Counted from the stretch's first letter, positions 42,613 through 51,475 are shown. The stretch: DNA of 64,000 bases from Neobacillus ginsengisoli (GCF_030813055.1 NZ_JAUSTW010000006.1:248001-312000), one strand, 5' to 3'. Notes: a model not told the origin generated them from the sequence alone. Program-made: numbers and translations.

Positions 42613-44937
42613 ATGAGTGAAGAGGGGTTCCGCAGAAAGACATCAGAGGAAATTCTACAGTCCATACAAAAAATACGAAAAGGCCATCTGAAAATTATTC
42701 TTGGGGCTGTAAGTGGTACTGGCAAAACCTATTATATGCTGCAGGAAGGAAATATTTTAAAAAAACGAGGGTTAGACGTTGTCATTGGAATAGTCAGTAC
42801 TTCAAACCGTCCGAAAACCATCGAACAAATTGGCTGTTTAGAAATTATTCCTTCTATAGAATGGTTGAACAAGGGTGAAGTGAAATACGATCTTGATGTT
42901 GATGCGATCATGGCCCGTAATCCTGAAGTGGTTTTAGTCGATGACTTATCTCATCGAAATCGGCCGGAAGCCCCCAGGGCAACTCGATTGGATGATATTA
43001 ACTATCTATTAAATATGAAAATTAGTGTGATCACAAGTGTTAACATATATGAGCTTGAAGGGGTTAGAGGGATAGCGGACAAATTAACTGGTGGAAGGGT
43101 CAGGGTCAATTGTAGTGTCCCAGAAGATACGCTAGCATTAGCGGATGAAGTTAAGCTGTTGGATGTAACACCTGAAGTAATCCTAAGCAGGCTCCAAGAA
43201 GGAGATATTGAGATTAGCCATGAGGAAAATCGAGGGAGAGATAACCTCTTTCACAGGAACAACCTAGCTGTACTCCGTGAACTTGCTCTCCGCTTTTTAG
43301 CTGGGGAGGTAAATGATGCACTTGATGAGTATAGAGAAAAGCATGGAATGATTGGTCCATCTGGAGCATCTGAAAAAATTTTAGTGACAGTTCAATACCA
43401 CTGGAATGGATCCATTCTGATTAGACGTGGGCAGCAAATTTCTAAAAGATTAGGTGGGGAGTTGTTAGTTGTCTGTTTTGCTAATAAAAATTTATCTAAG
43501 AATGAACAAACCTTTAAACGTTCGATTATAAAGCTGGTAGAGAAAGTGGGAGGGGATTTTGAGGAATTACCAATCGGACACGATTCGGTTGCTGATCAAA
43601 TTGTAAGATATGCAACAGAGCACAATGTAACAAGGATTGTAATGGGGCAATCAAAGCGGACTCGTTGGGAGGAAATCGCTTATGGTTCAATTATCAATAA
43701 AATCCTTCGAAAAACAAGAAATATTGATTTATTTATTGTTGCAGATCGTGCAGAAAAAGCTGGGGAACGTGTTATCCCTACAAAACAAATGAAGAATAAA
43801 GAAGTTACCAATCCTTATCGTCGCCTTACACTTAAAGAACTAGAAGAGGAAATTAATAATATTAATCGTGGTACGTTAAAAGTATATATTGGAGCAGCAC
43901 CAGGAGTAGGAAAAACATACACCATGTTACGGGAAGCAAATGAACTAAATAAAAAAGGTATAGACATTGTCATCGGGCTATTAGAAACACACGGACGGAA
44001 AGAGACGATCGAACAGGTTGGCTCATTAGAATTTATTTCTCGAAAGAAGATTTTCTATAAAGGCACCACACTTGAAGAAATGGATACAGTGGCCATAATA
44101 AAGCGTAATCCGGAGGTCGTGTTAGTCGATGAGTTAGCACATACCAATGTGCCTGGGAGCAACTATCACAAACGATATGAAGATGTAGATGATATTTTAA
44201 AATCTGGTATCTCGGTGATATCCACGATGAACATTCAACATCTAGAAAGTCTGAATGACAGTGTAGAACAAATAACAGGGGTGAGAGTTAGGGAAACAGT
44301 TCCCGATCATATTCTCCGAACAGCGGATGAGATTGAATTGATTGATATCTCACCAAAGGCATTGCGCGAACGGATGAAGGAAGGACGTATTTATGCACCC
44401 ATAAAAATAGATCAGTCTCTAAATAACTTCTTTAAAACAGGTAATCTCATTGCTCTTAGAGAACTGGCTCTAAGAGAAGTAGCGGATGATGTGGACGAAC
44501 GTCTAGAGGCATGGGAAAGAAAACGAACATTAAGAGGACCTTGGAGACAGCAAGAAGTAATTTTTGTTTGTACGAATTTGAGACCTGATAGCGAAAGGCT
44601 CATTCGTCGTGGATTTCGTATTGCGTATCGCCTAAAAGCTGCTTGGTACGTTGCTCATGTGAAAGATCATCATCCTTTAACGAATGAAGAGGAGCAAAAG
44701 TTGAGTAAAATTCAACAACTCACTGAACGGCTTGGCGGAGTATTTGAATTGTATGAAACAAATGATCGACGTCATGTCTTCAGGAAGTTGGTAAGTGAAA
44801 TGAATGAAAAAAAGGCAACACAAGTTATTATTGGTCAATCTGCCCGTACCCGGTGGGAGGAGATAATAAAGGGTTCCGTTACACAACGATTGTTAAGGGA
44901 AGTCCGACATATGGATGTTTTAGTGGTAGCTGATTAA
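42613..44937 (+). CDS. Tandem-duplicated KdpD N-terminal/USP protein without histidine kinase
   Basis: A 774-residue protein made of two KdpD-N plus universal-stress-protein units. Unit 1 (about residues 10-378) has Walker A GAVSGTGKT (31-39) and VVLVDDLSHRN. Unit 2 (about 408-774) has GAAPGVGKT (427-435) and VVLVDELAHTNVPGS, close to standard KdpD. Each unit ends in a USP domain (MGQSKRTRWEEIAYGSI; IGQSARTRWEEIIKGSV). The membrane, HisKA and ATPase domains of full KdpD are absent, and no kdpE follows. Truncated KdpDs exist in other bacilli; the internal duplication is unusual. KdpD USP domains can bind c-di-AMP in relatives, so sensing is plausible but unproven. GGGAGG precedes the ATG. Confidence 0.9.
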   Translation: MSEEGFRRKTSEEILQSIQKIRKGHLKIILGAVSGTGKTYYMLQEGNILKKRGLDVVIGIVSTSNRPKTIEQIGCLEIIPSIEWLNKGEVKYDLDVDAIMARNPEVVLVDDLSHRNRPEAPRATRLDDINYLLNMKISVITSVNIYELEGVRGIADKLTGGRVRVNCSVPEDTLALADEVKLLDVTPEVILSRLQEGDIEISHEENRGRDNLFHRNNLAVLRELALRFLAGEVNDALDEYREKHGMIGPSGASEKILVTVQYHWNGSILIRRGQQISKRLGGELLVVCFANKNLSKNEQTFKRSIIKLVEKVGGDFEELPIGHDSVADQIVRYATEHNVTRIVMGQSKRTRWEEIAYGSIINKILRKTRNIDLFIVADRAEKAGERVIPTKQMKNKEVTNPYRRLTLKELEEEINNINRGTLKVYIGAAPGVGKTYTMLREANELNKKGIDIVIGLLETHGRKETIEQVGSLEFISRKKIFYKGTTLEEMDTVAIIKRNPEVVLVDELAHTNVPGSNYHKRYEDVDDILKSGISVISTMNIQHLESLNDSVEQITGVRVRETVPDHILRTADEIELIDISPKALRERMKEGRIYAPIKIDQSLNNFFKTGNLIALRELALREVADDVDERLEAWERKRTLRGPWRQQEVIFVCTNLRPDSERLIRRGFRIAYRLKAAWYVAHVKDHHPLTNEEEQKLSKIQQLTERLGGVFELYETNDRRHVFRKLVSEMNEKKATQVIIGQSARTRWEEIIKGSVTQRLLREVRHMDVLVVAD

Positions 44938-45043
44938 CATAAATAATAATTTATGAAAAAAATGACTTCAATAGCTTGTCTGGAAATGATTAATCAAATT
45001 TTATCTTGGATATATATTTATTGATTTAAAAAATTTTGCCTAT

Positions 45044-45103
45044 AAAAAAATTGGAACTACCTTCCCAAAAGTCATTCTATTACTTTTGGGAAGGTAGTTC
45101 CAA
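45044..45103 (-). terminator. Very strong hairpin (22-bp perfect stem)
   Basis: Arms at 45051-45072 and 45082-45103 (beginning TTGGAACTACC and ending GGTAGTTCCAA) are perfectly complementary with a nine-base loop. On the minus strand a TTTTTTT run follows (complement of 45044-45050), so it can end minus-strand transcription reading through from gntR. The stem is much longer than needed. Confidence 0.75.
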
Positions 45104-45174
45104 TGAGTAAACTTTCTCATAGGAATAGTTTCCAATCATGTTTTTTCTTTGACTCGAGTTAAGTTCCTACTAAG

Positions 45175-45203
45175 AGCATCTGCAATTTTGCAGATGCTTT
45201 TTT
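45175..45203 (+). terminator. Plus-strand terminator downstream of the kdp region
   Basis: AGCATCTGCA, ATTT, TGCAGATGCT, TTTTT: a 10-bp perfect stem. It lies 240 bp past the KdpD-like gene, in a 367-bp region where I see no gene. Confidence 0.88.
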
Positions 45204-45239
45204 AAAATAAGAAATTATTATTAAATGCTGCCTAAAATT

Positions 45240-45276
45240 AAAAAACACATCCCCCAAAGGTTCGGAAGATGTATCC
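45240..45276 (-). terminator. Terminator after the gntR gene
   Basis: Minus strand ACATCTTCC, about eight bases, GGGGGATGT, then GTTTTTT. Confidence 0.7.
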
Positions 45277-45304
45277 TAATGTTGGATTTATTTAAATCAA
45301 ACGC

Positions 45305-45934
45305 CTAGGTTCCTATTAGATGCAAACAAAAGTCTAAATCAGCCTGTAAATGGTCTTTCATCAGTAATTCGGCTTTTTGACCATCCCTTGCTTTTATTGC
45401 CTCATAAATTTCTTCGTGTTCATCGATAAGATGGGGGCGATTGTAGAAAACAACCGTTTTTCTGAAAAGATAAATCGTAGATTGCATGCGGTCAATAATA
45501 TCAATCATGACGGGATTATTGCTGGCACCCACAATAATTTCATGAAAGCGTTCATTTGCTATCATTACCTCTTCGATTTTTCCTTTCCTACCGATCTCAA
45601 CACATTCATATAAAGAACCAAGTTCATTTTCTTTTAAATAGGATGCAGCACATTTAGCGGAATGGCCTTCTAATAAAATGCGGACTTGAAACATATTTCT
45701 GAGGTCCTTTTCTGTAGGCTTGACCACCCTTTTATTCACTATAAGTCCTTCTTGTTCCAATTTCCGAATGGACTCCCTTATCGGTGTTCGGCTGACACCT
45801 AAATCAGCGGCTATTTTTTCTTCTACAATCTTAGTGCCGCCCGGAAGTTCCCCATTTAAGATCCTATCACGAATAATTTCATAGGATTGATGGTAAGCAG
45901 GACGAGAACGATCACTCCCTAGCACATTTTTCAC
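45305..45934 (-). CDS. GntR/FCD-family transcriptional repressor
   Basis: A 209-residue regulator. The winged helix (IIRDRILNGELPGGTKIVEE, AADLGVSRTPIRESIRKLEQ) is followed by the all-helical FCD ligand domain with the metal/ligand histidines (ANERFHEIIVGAS, IDEHEEIYEAI, MKDHLQADLDF). The start is GTG with AAGGA upstream. It is divergent from the reductase-kinase-permease operon and probably represses it by binding the two TGTATACA sites. The effector is likely a sugar acid or hydroxy acid. Confidence 0.88.
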   Translation of the reverse strand: MKNVLGSDRSRPAYHQSYEIIRDRILNGELPGGTKIVEEKIAADLGVSRTPIRESIRKLEQEGLIVNKRVVKPTEKDLRNMFQVRILLEGHSAKCAASYLKENELGSLYECVEIGRKGKIEEVMIANERFHEIIVGASNNPVMIDIIDRMQSTIYLFRKTVVFYNRPHLIDEHEEIYEAIKARDGQKAELLMKDHLQADLDFCLHLIGT

Positions 45935-46010
45935 CTCATATCCTTTTAGTAGCTAAATGTATCTTATCAAAATTCATAACAAAAAAATACAGAAGAAAGC
46001 ATTTTCAATA

Positions 46011-46043
46011 TTTTTGTATACAAAAAATAAAAAAGTGTATACA
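46011..46043. promoter_or_regulatory. Two TGTATACA operator sites for the GntR regulator
   Basis: TTTTTGTATACAAAAA (46011-46026) is a perfect 16-bp palindrome; a second TGTATACA core lies at 46036-46043. The spacing is 21 bp, two helical turns. The second overlaps the -35 box of the plus-strand promoter. The form is typical of FCD-type GntR operators. Confidence 0.75.
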
Positions 46044-46066
46044 AAAATTACAGATTCGTGTACAAT
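46038..46066 (+). promoter_or_regulatory. Promoter of the reductase-kinase-permease operon
   Basis: TATACA (-35, four of six), 17-bp spacer, TACAAT (-10, five of six). The weak -35 lies inside the second GntR operator. Confidence 0.6.
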
Positions 46067-46085
46067 GACAATTGTAAACACTATT

Positions 46086-46099
46086 TGAAAGCGGTTGCA
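46086..46099 (+). promoter_or_regulatory. Catabolite-responsive element (cre) for CcpA
   Basis: TGAAAGCGGTTGCA fits the consensus TGWAANCGNTNWCA with one mismatch. Position just downstream of the promoter suits roadblock-type CcpA repression by preferred sugars. Confidence 0.75.
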
Positions 46100-46170
46100 A
46101 ATAGAGCGGTTCAAATAAATAGTAATTGCTTAGTATAAAAAAATGGATCAAACATTAAGGAGGAATTAAG

Positions 46171-47064
46171 ATGGAACGCAATGTAGGTTTTATTGGAATA
46201 GGAATAATGGGAAAACCGATGTCTTTAAACCTGATGAAGGCAGGACATTCTCTTACTGTTTTTGATTTGAATCAAGAGGCAGTAAATAGTTTAGTAGAGG
46301 CTGGTGCAACCGCTGCAGGATCTCCCAAAGAACTTGCCGAAAAAAGCGATGTCATTATTACCATGTTACCTGCTTCTAAACATGTGAAAGAAGTAGTTTT
46401 AGGTGAAAATGGAATCTTGGAAGGGGCAAAAGAAGGTTCTGTAATCATTGATATGAGTTCGATTACACCTGAGGTTTCACGAGAACTTGCCGAAGAAGCT
46501 GCTAAAAAGGGTGTAGGAATGCTTGATGCACCTGTCAGCGGTGGGGAGCCTAAAGCGATTGACGGTACATTAGCGATCATGGTTGGTGGTAAAGAAGATA
46601 TTTTTGAAAGCGTTAAATCAGTGTTTTACGCTATGGGAAAGGACGTTACCTTAGTTGGTGATAATGGATGCGGGGTTACGGCAAAACTAGCCAATCAAAT
46701 CATTGTAAACCTTAACATTGCTGCCATGTCTGAAGCACTTGTATTAGCAGCAAAAGCAGGAATTGACATTGAAAAGATGTACCAAGCTATCAGAGGAGGG
46801 CTTGCTGGAAGTGCAGTTCTAGATGCGAAGGTGCCAATGATTCTTGATCGAAATTTTGTTGCCGGCGGAAGCATTGCCATCAATCTTAAAGATATTACAA
46901 ATGTAATGGATACATCCCATGAAATCGGTGTCCCACTACCGTTATCCAGTCAATTGCTAGAAATCTTTCATGCGTTAAAAGTAGATGGAAAAATAAAAGA
47001 TGATCATGGAAGCATTGTGAGATATTACGAAAAACTGGCAAATGTAGAAGTAAAGAGGGTTTAA
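46171..47064 (+). CDS. Beta-hydroxyacid dehydrogenase, tartronate-semialdehyde reductase (GarR/GlxR)-like
   Basis: A 297-residue NAD(P)-dependent dehydrogenase. The Rossmann motif is GFIGIGIMGKPMSLNL, the substrate signature DAPVSGGEPKAIDG, and the catalytic lysine lies in GVTAKLANQI. Candidate reactions are tartronate semialdehyde to glycerate, or oxidation of a tetronate as in L-threonate dehydrogenase; the adjacent DUF1537 kinase favours the latter context. AAGGAGG precedes the ATG. It is the first gene of the operon, controlled by GntR operators and a cre site. Confidence 0.85.
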   Translation: MERNVGFIGIGIMGKPMSLNLMKAGHSLTVFDLNQEAVNSLVEAGATAAGSPKELAEKSDVIITMLPASKHVKEVVLGENGILEGAKEGSVIIDMSSITPEVSRELAEEAAKKGVGMLDAPVSGGEPKAIDGTLAIMVGGKEDIFESVKSVFYAMGKDVTLVGDNGCGVTAKLANQIIVNLNIAAMSEALVLAAKAGIDIEKMYQAIRGGLAGSAVLDAKVPMILDRNFVAGGSIAINLKDITNVMDTSHEIGVPLPLSSQLLEIFHALKVDGKIKDDHGSIVRYYEKLANVEVKRV

Positions 47065-47067
47065 ACA

Positions 47068-48504
47068 ATGAGCGAAAATATGAGATTACCAATTGAATTT
47101 TTGGAAACTCTTCCTAAGGTCGACCGTCAGATTGTAGATACATTATTAGAAGAAGCGCTAAGCAGCTTAAATAAAAAAATTATTGTTCTTGATGATGACC
47201 CAACAGGTGTTCAAACGGTCCATGATATTTCTGTCTTTACAGATTGGTCAGTAGAAAGTATTGAACAAGGGTTTAAAGAAGAGCAGTCGATGTTTTTTAT
47301 TCTAACAAATTCGAGAGGGTTTACAGCAGAGGAGACTGAAAAAGCACATCGAGAAATAGCTGGAAATATTCTAACAGTCGCGTCGAAACTAAATCGCGAG
47401 TTTATGATCATCAGCCGTGGAGATTCAACCCTCAGAGGACATTATCCTTTGGAGACAAACGTTTTAAAAGAAACGATTGAATCAGCATCAGAGAGGAAGA
47501 TAGATGGAGAAGTAATCCTCCCGTTTTTTAAAGAAGGAGGACGTTTGACCATCAATAATATCCATTTTGTTCAGTACGGCCAGGAATTGGTGCCGGCAGG
47601 TGAAACCGAATTTGCAAAAGACCGCACATTTGGTTATTCAAAATCACATTTAGGTAAATGGATCGAGGAAAAGTCAAATGGAGAATATTTAGCTGAAAAA
47701 ACTTTATATCTTTCTCTCAAACAGCTTCGTTCATTGGACTTTGAAAAAATAACCGAACAGCTACTTAACATAAACGATTTTAATAAAGTGGTTGTCAATG
47801 CTGTTGATGAGGTAGATGTTAAAGTATTTACGATTGCTTTAGTTCGGGCTATTAACGCCGGAAAGAACTTCATTTTTAGAAGTGCTGCTGCCCTGCCAAA
47901 AGTTATTGGAGGAGTTAGTGATAAATCACTTCTTACTAGAGAAGAATTGGTTGGAGAAGAAACAGGGAATGGCGGATTAATTATTATTGGTTCCCATGTT
48001 AAAAAAACGACCGAGCAGCTTGAAGAGTTAAAAACATTAACAGATATTGAATTCATTGAGTTTAATAGTCATTTAGTTTTAGAGCCTGATCAATTTCAAA
48101 AAGAAATCGACCGAGTAATCGACACCACCGAAACTCTTATCAGAGAAGGCAAAACCGTTGCCGTCTATACAAGAAGAGAGCGTCTAGACCTTGAGGAAGA
48201 TAAGAAGGAAGAGGAATTGAAATTATCGGTAGCGATTTCGGATGCTGTTACAAATATTGTAACAAGATTACAGGTTAGACCGAATTTCCTTATCGCCAAA
48301 GGCGGCATTACTTCGAGTGATGTTGGTACGAAAGGTTTGAAGGCTAAAAGAGCAAAGGTTGAGGGACAAATCAGGCCGGGAATCCCAGTTTGGAGAACAG
48401 GCAAAGAAAGTAAATATCCAGGTATGGCTTATGTAATCTTTCCGGGCAACGTGGGAACTAAAACCGATTTAAAAGAAGTTGTTGAATTATTAAACAAAAA
48501 ATAA
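47068..48504 (+). CDS. Four-carbon acid sugar kinase family (DUF1537) protein
   Basis: A 478-residue kinase of the OtnK/DtnK/YgbK class. The N-terminal substrate domain begins IIVLDDDPTGVQTVHDI and includes ISRGDSTLRGHYPLE; the C-terminal ATP-binding domain has FLIAKGGITSSDVGTKGL and GNVGTKTDL. Known members phosphorylate D-threonate, D-erythronate or 3-oxo-tetronates. It is three bases downstream of the reductase gene. The class II aldolase/decarboxylase and isomerase usually linked to OtnK are missing here, so the exact substrate is open. Confidence 0.85.
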   Translation: MSENMRLPIEFLETLPKVDRQIVDTLLEEALSSLNKKIIVLDDDPTGVQTVHDISVFTDWSVESIEQGFKEEQSMFFILTNSRGFTAEETEKAHREIAGNILTVASKLNREFMIISRGDSTLRGHYPLETNVLKETIESASERKIDGEVILPFFKEGGRLTINNIHFVQYGQELVPAGETEFAKDRTFGYSKSHLGKWIEEKSNGEYLAEKTLYLSLKQLRSLDFEKITEQLLNINDFNKVVVNAVDEVDVKVFTIALVRAINAGKNFIFRSAAALPKVIGGVSDKSLLTREELVGEETGNGGLIIIGSHVKKTTEQLEELKTLTDIEFIEFNSHLVLEPDQFQKEIDRVIDTTETLIREGKTVAVYTRRERLDLEEDKKEEELKLSVAISDAVTNIVTRLQVRPNFLIAKGGITSSDVGTKGLKAKRAKVEGQIRPGIPVWRTGKESKYPGMAYVIFPGNVGTKTDLKEVVELLNKK

Positions 48505-48521
48505 CTATGAAACAATTTATA

Positions 48522-48555
48522 TGGAATGCCAATTAGCTAGCTAACTGGTATTCCA
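48522..48555 (+). promoter_or_regulatory. Intercistronic hairpin between DUF1537 kinase and permease
   Basis: TGGAATGCCAATTAGC and GCTAACTGGTATTCCA pair over 16 positions (two G-U) with a two-base centre, followed by ATTTT. It may attenuate or protect the upstream message. Confidence 0.6.
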
Positions 48556-48583
48556 ATTTTACAAAGGGGAAGAGGGAGAAAAA

Positions 48584-49906
48584 ATGCCAATCGTTTTTAT
48601 CGGTATCGGGATTGTCGTCTTACTATTATTAATGGTGGTCTTTAAAGTAAACGCCTTCATTTCGTTAATTATTACTGGTTTGCTTGTTGGAATTATGGAG
48701 GGAATGTCACCGACCCAAGCCATGACCTCTGTTACAACAGGATTGGGCGGTACATTGGGAAGTCTGGCTTTGGTTATTGTTTTTGGGGGGATGATTGGGA
48801 AATTAATGGCTGATTCCGGTGGTGCTCAGCGAATTTCTTTAACCTTAATCAAAGCATTTGGCAAAAAGAGAGTCCAGTTAGCGGCTGTCCTTACTGCGTT
48901 TATTGTTGGAATCGCTTTATTCTTTGAAACAGGTGTTGTTGTTTTAATCCCGTTAGTTTTCACCATTGCTGCTGAAGCTGGGGTGCCAATTCTCTATATC
49001 GGAATGCCGGTTATTGCTGCTTTAATTACCATGCATGGCTTTGTTCCACCGCATCCTGGGCCAACAGCTGTTGCTGGAATCTATCATGCTAATTTGGGAA
49101 AGACCTTATTATACGGAATTATTATTGCTATTCCTGCTGTCTTTCTTAGCGGACCTTTATATACCAAGTTATTTAAAAAAGAAGATTTAGAAGTAGAGAT
49201 TCCAAAAGGGCTATTTACTCCAAAACATTTTAAAGAAGAAGAAATGCCTGGATTTGGTATTAGTATGTTTACAGCCCTTATTCCGGTTATTCTTATCGCG
49301 TTCCAGGCTATTGTAGAAATTGTGGCGCCTAAATCAGCGCTTTTACCAACAGCTCAATTTTTAGGTAATCCTGGTATTGCTTTATTAATTGCTGTAATCT
49401 TTGCTATTTTCACATTCGGTCTAAATCGTGGTAAAAAAATGCCGGAAATAATGAATTCACTTACTGAATCTATTAGTAGTATTGCTGTCATTTTATTAAT
49501 CATCGGCGGCGGCGGTGCGTTTAAACAAGTGCTGATTGACAGCCATGTGGATAAATACGTCGCTCATCTGATGGCAGGGTCGTCGATTTCTCCGCTAGTT
49601 CTAGCTTGGTTAATTGCAGCTGTTTTACGGATTGTATTAGGTTCTGCCACTGTAGCAGGTATGACTGCAGCTGGTATAGCAGCTCCACTCGTTGCGACCA
49701 CACATGTAAGTCCAGAGCTTATGGTTTTAGCCACTGGTGCTGGAAGTATGACCTTTTCCCATGTGAATGATGCAGGCTTTTGGATTTACAAAGAATTCTT
49801 TAACCTTTCAATCGGTAAAACGATTAAAACATGGTCAGTTATGGTTACGATTGCTTCCCTTGTGGGACTAGCTGGTGTATTAATCATAAATATGTTTGTA
49901 AAATAA
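48584..49906 (+). CDS. GntP-family sugar-acid:H+ symporter
   Basis: A 440-residue permease with 12 or more helices. The GntP family signatures are present (ALVIVFGGMIGKLMADSGGA, MHGFVPPHPGPTAVAGIYHA, GAGSMTFSHVNDAGFWIYKE). Relatives carry gluconate, D-glycerate or other hydroxy acids. It follows the reductase and kinase and is presumably the uptake system for their substrate. AAAGGGGAAGAGGGAG is upstream of the ATG. Confidence 0.9.
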   Translation: MPIVFIGIGIVVLLLLMVVFKVNAFISLIITGLLVGIMEGMSPTQAMTSVTTGLGGTLGSLALVIVFGGMIGKLMADSGGAQRISLTLIKAFGKKRVQLAAVLTAFIVGIALFFETGVVVLIPLVFTIAAEAGVPILYIGMPVIAALITMHGFVPPHPGPTAVAGIYHANLGKTLLYGIIIAIPAVFLSGPLYTKLFKKEDLEVEIPKGLFTPKHFKEEEMPGFGISMFTALIPVILIAFQAIVEIVAPKSALLPTAQFLGNPGIALLIAVIFAIFTFGLNRGKKMPEIMNSLTESISSIAVILLIIGGGGAFKQVLIDSHVDKYVAHLMAGSSISPLVLAWLIAAVLRIVLGSATVAGMTAAGIAAPLVATTHVSPELMVLATGAGSMTFSHVNDAGFWIYKEFFNLSIGKTIKTWSVMVTIASLVGLAGVLIINMFVK

Positions 49907-49944
49907 AGAAATTGAGTAGAATTTGAATAAAGTCAATGCTTTGA

Positions 49945-49999
49945 AGTGAGTAACCTATTACCTTACACATGTGCAAAAGTAAGAAGGTTGCTTTTTTTT
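49945..49999. terminator. Terminator between GntP permease and convergent chromate transporter genes
   Basis: AACCTATTACCTTAC and GTAAGAAGGTT arms with mismatches, then GCTTTTTTT. It also lies at the end of the minus-strand pair. Confidence 0.65.
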
Positions 50000-50011
50000 A
50001 GTTCCAAACTA

Positions 50012-50548
50012 CTAAATATGCGGAAGTACCAGGCCTCCATAAATGAAAGCGGCGCAAATCATAAATGCCGGATGGATTTTAAACTTAATAAGTGCCAGTA
50101 CCGCAATAAGCCCGATCACTAATGACTGGACAATTCCGATAGAGCTAAAAGAATTGGCTGACATTTTCCATGTTAAAGCCAGCATCATGACGGCAATGAC
50201 GGGTTGTACTAATAGAGTCATGCCCTTAACGAAGAGCGATTGCCGATGGCGATGAAGTATTTTTAAAAGCAAAATTAACGCAAAGGCAGATGGAAATATC
50301 GTAGCAAACAATGCTATTAGCACTCCCCACCAGCCATATACATCATAGCCTACATAGGTAGCAATATTGGTAGCAATTGGTCCGGGGAGGGCATTTCCAA
50401 GTGCCAGCATTTGCGAAAATTCGGTATCATTTAACCATTTATAATGATTGACGATTTCCTCATACATAAGTGGAATCGTAGCTGGACCGCCCCCATATCC
50501 CAAAAGATTTGAAATAAGAAATCCTAAAAAAATATGTAGTAATGTCAT
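50012..50548 (-). CDS. Chromate transporter, half-size (ChrA C-type subunit)
   Basis: A 178-residue, six-helix half-size member of the CHR family. YGGGPATIPLMYEEIV and LALGNALPGPIATNIATYVG are the conserved CHR motifs (GGGP, NALPGP). Short-chain CHR proteins work as heterodimers encoded by paired genes, as here with the gene 15 bp upstream. In B. subtilis such a pair exports chromate; physiological substrate otherwise unknown. Confidence 0.9.
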   Translation of the reverse strand: MTLLHIFLGFLISNLLGYGGGPATIPLMYEEIVNHYKWLNDTEFSQMLALGNALPGPIATNIATYVGYDVYGWWGVLIALFATIFPSAFALILLLKILHRHRQSLFVKGMTLLVQPVIAVMMLALTWKMSANSFSSIGIVQSLVIGLIAVLALIKFKIHPAFMICAAFIYGGLVLPHI

Positions 50549-50563
50549 GTATCAGATAACCCC

Positions 50564-51124
50564 TTATTTAGAAGTTTGCCTTATTTTGTTTTTAATGTTG
50601 AAATGAAAAGCTCCATAGGTCAAAAAGATTAAGATGACAATGGCAGGATGGATGGGTACAACATAAAGCAGGATGAAAGATAGGACTAAAAAAATAATGC
50701 CGAGTATTTTACCTAACCCCTTCAATGCTTTAAATCCAAATTCATAGGCCATCTGGCCCAGCATAACAGCGATAACCGGCATAACCGCGCTAACCATTTT
50801 AGTAAATGTTTTAGAAAAACTAAGAACATGTACAAGTGAAAGAAGAAGTACCGTGGCAAGACAGGTCGGAGCTATATGAGATAAAACGGCAATAATAGCC
50901 CCGATAACTCCTTTTTGTCTGTATCCCAGATAAGCGGCCATTTTGGGGGCAATCGGTCCCGGTAAAGCATTTGCTATCGCCCATGTCTCTCCAAATTCCT
51001 CATCATCTAACCATCGATAGCGTGTTACCGCTTCGTAGCGTATTAATGGAATGACGGATGGCCCGCCGCCAAACCCTAATATTCCTGTACGGAGCATTGC
51101 AAGGATTAATTCTTTATAAAACAC
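50564..51124 (-). CDS. Chromate transporter, half-size (ChrA N-type subunit)
   Basis: A 186-residue partner of the preceding gene, with GFGGGPSVIPLIRYEAV and IANALPGPIAPKMAAYLGYR. The two halves are similar to one another but clearly diverged, consistent with antiparallel membrane topology in the pair. It is the first gene of the two-gene operon. It lies between the sugar-acid operon and the response regulator without an obvious link to either. Confidence 0.9.
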   Translation of the reverse strand: MFYKELILAMLRTGILGFGGGPSVIPLIRYEAVTRYRWLDDEEFGETWAIANALPGPIAPKMAAYLGYRQKGVIGAIIAVLSHIAPTCLATVLLLSLVHVLSFSKTFTKMVSAVMPVIAVMLGQMAYEFGFKALKGLGKILGIIFLVLSFILLYVVPIHPAIVILIFLTYGAFHFNIKNKIRQTSK

Positions 51125-51475
51125 TTCGATTTCCCCCTAATTTTTTAAAACTCTTACTTTTTCTTTAATAAAATTAAAATTGTCTATCTTTAATATAGAA
51201 TTGTTTCAAAAATAGTAAAGCATGTTTTCAATAAATTACCCAAAAAGACTTTTAAGGAGAGAGAACCTTTCTGATAATAAAAGAAAAGGCTCCTCTTTGG
51301 TTATACATAGGAACTCTGCGAAGTTATGTCTTGACTCATAACCTTTTCTTCACAATATTGAAACAGTTTCTGACCTAATTCAGCATTACAATATAAAAAA
51401 GTGAGAAATAGGTAAATAAATGTTTTAATCTGTGATTATATTATTATTTCATATGAGGCGTAGGAGTGGAGAATC
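51125..51475. other. Divergent intergenic region, chr pair / response regulator
   Basis: About 350 bases without a gene. GGAGAGAGAACCTTT and AAAAGGCTCCTCTTT around 51255-51300 can form an interrupted hairpin. AT-rich promoter-like DNA precedes the response regulator at 51476. Nothing else is recognised. Confidence 0.4.
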
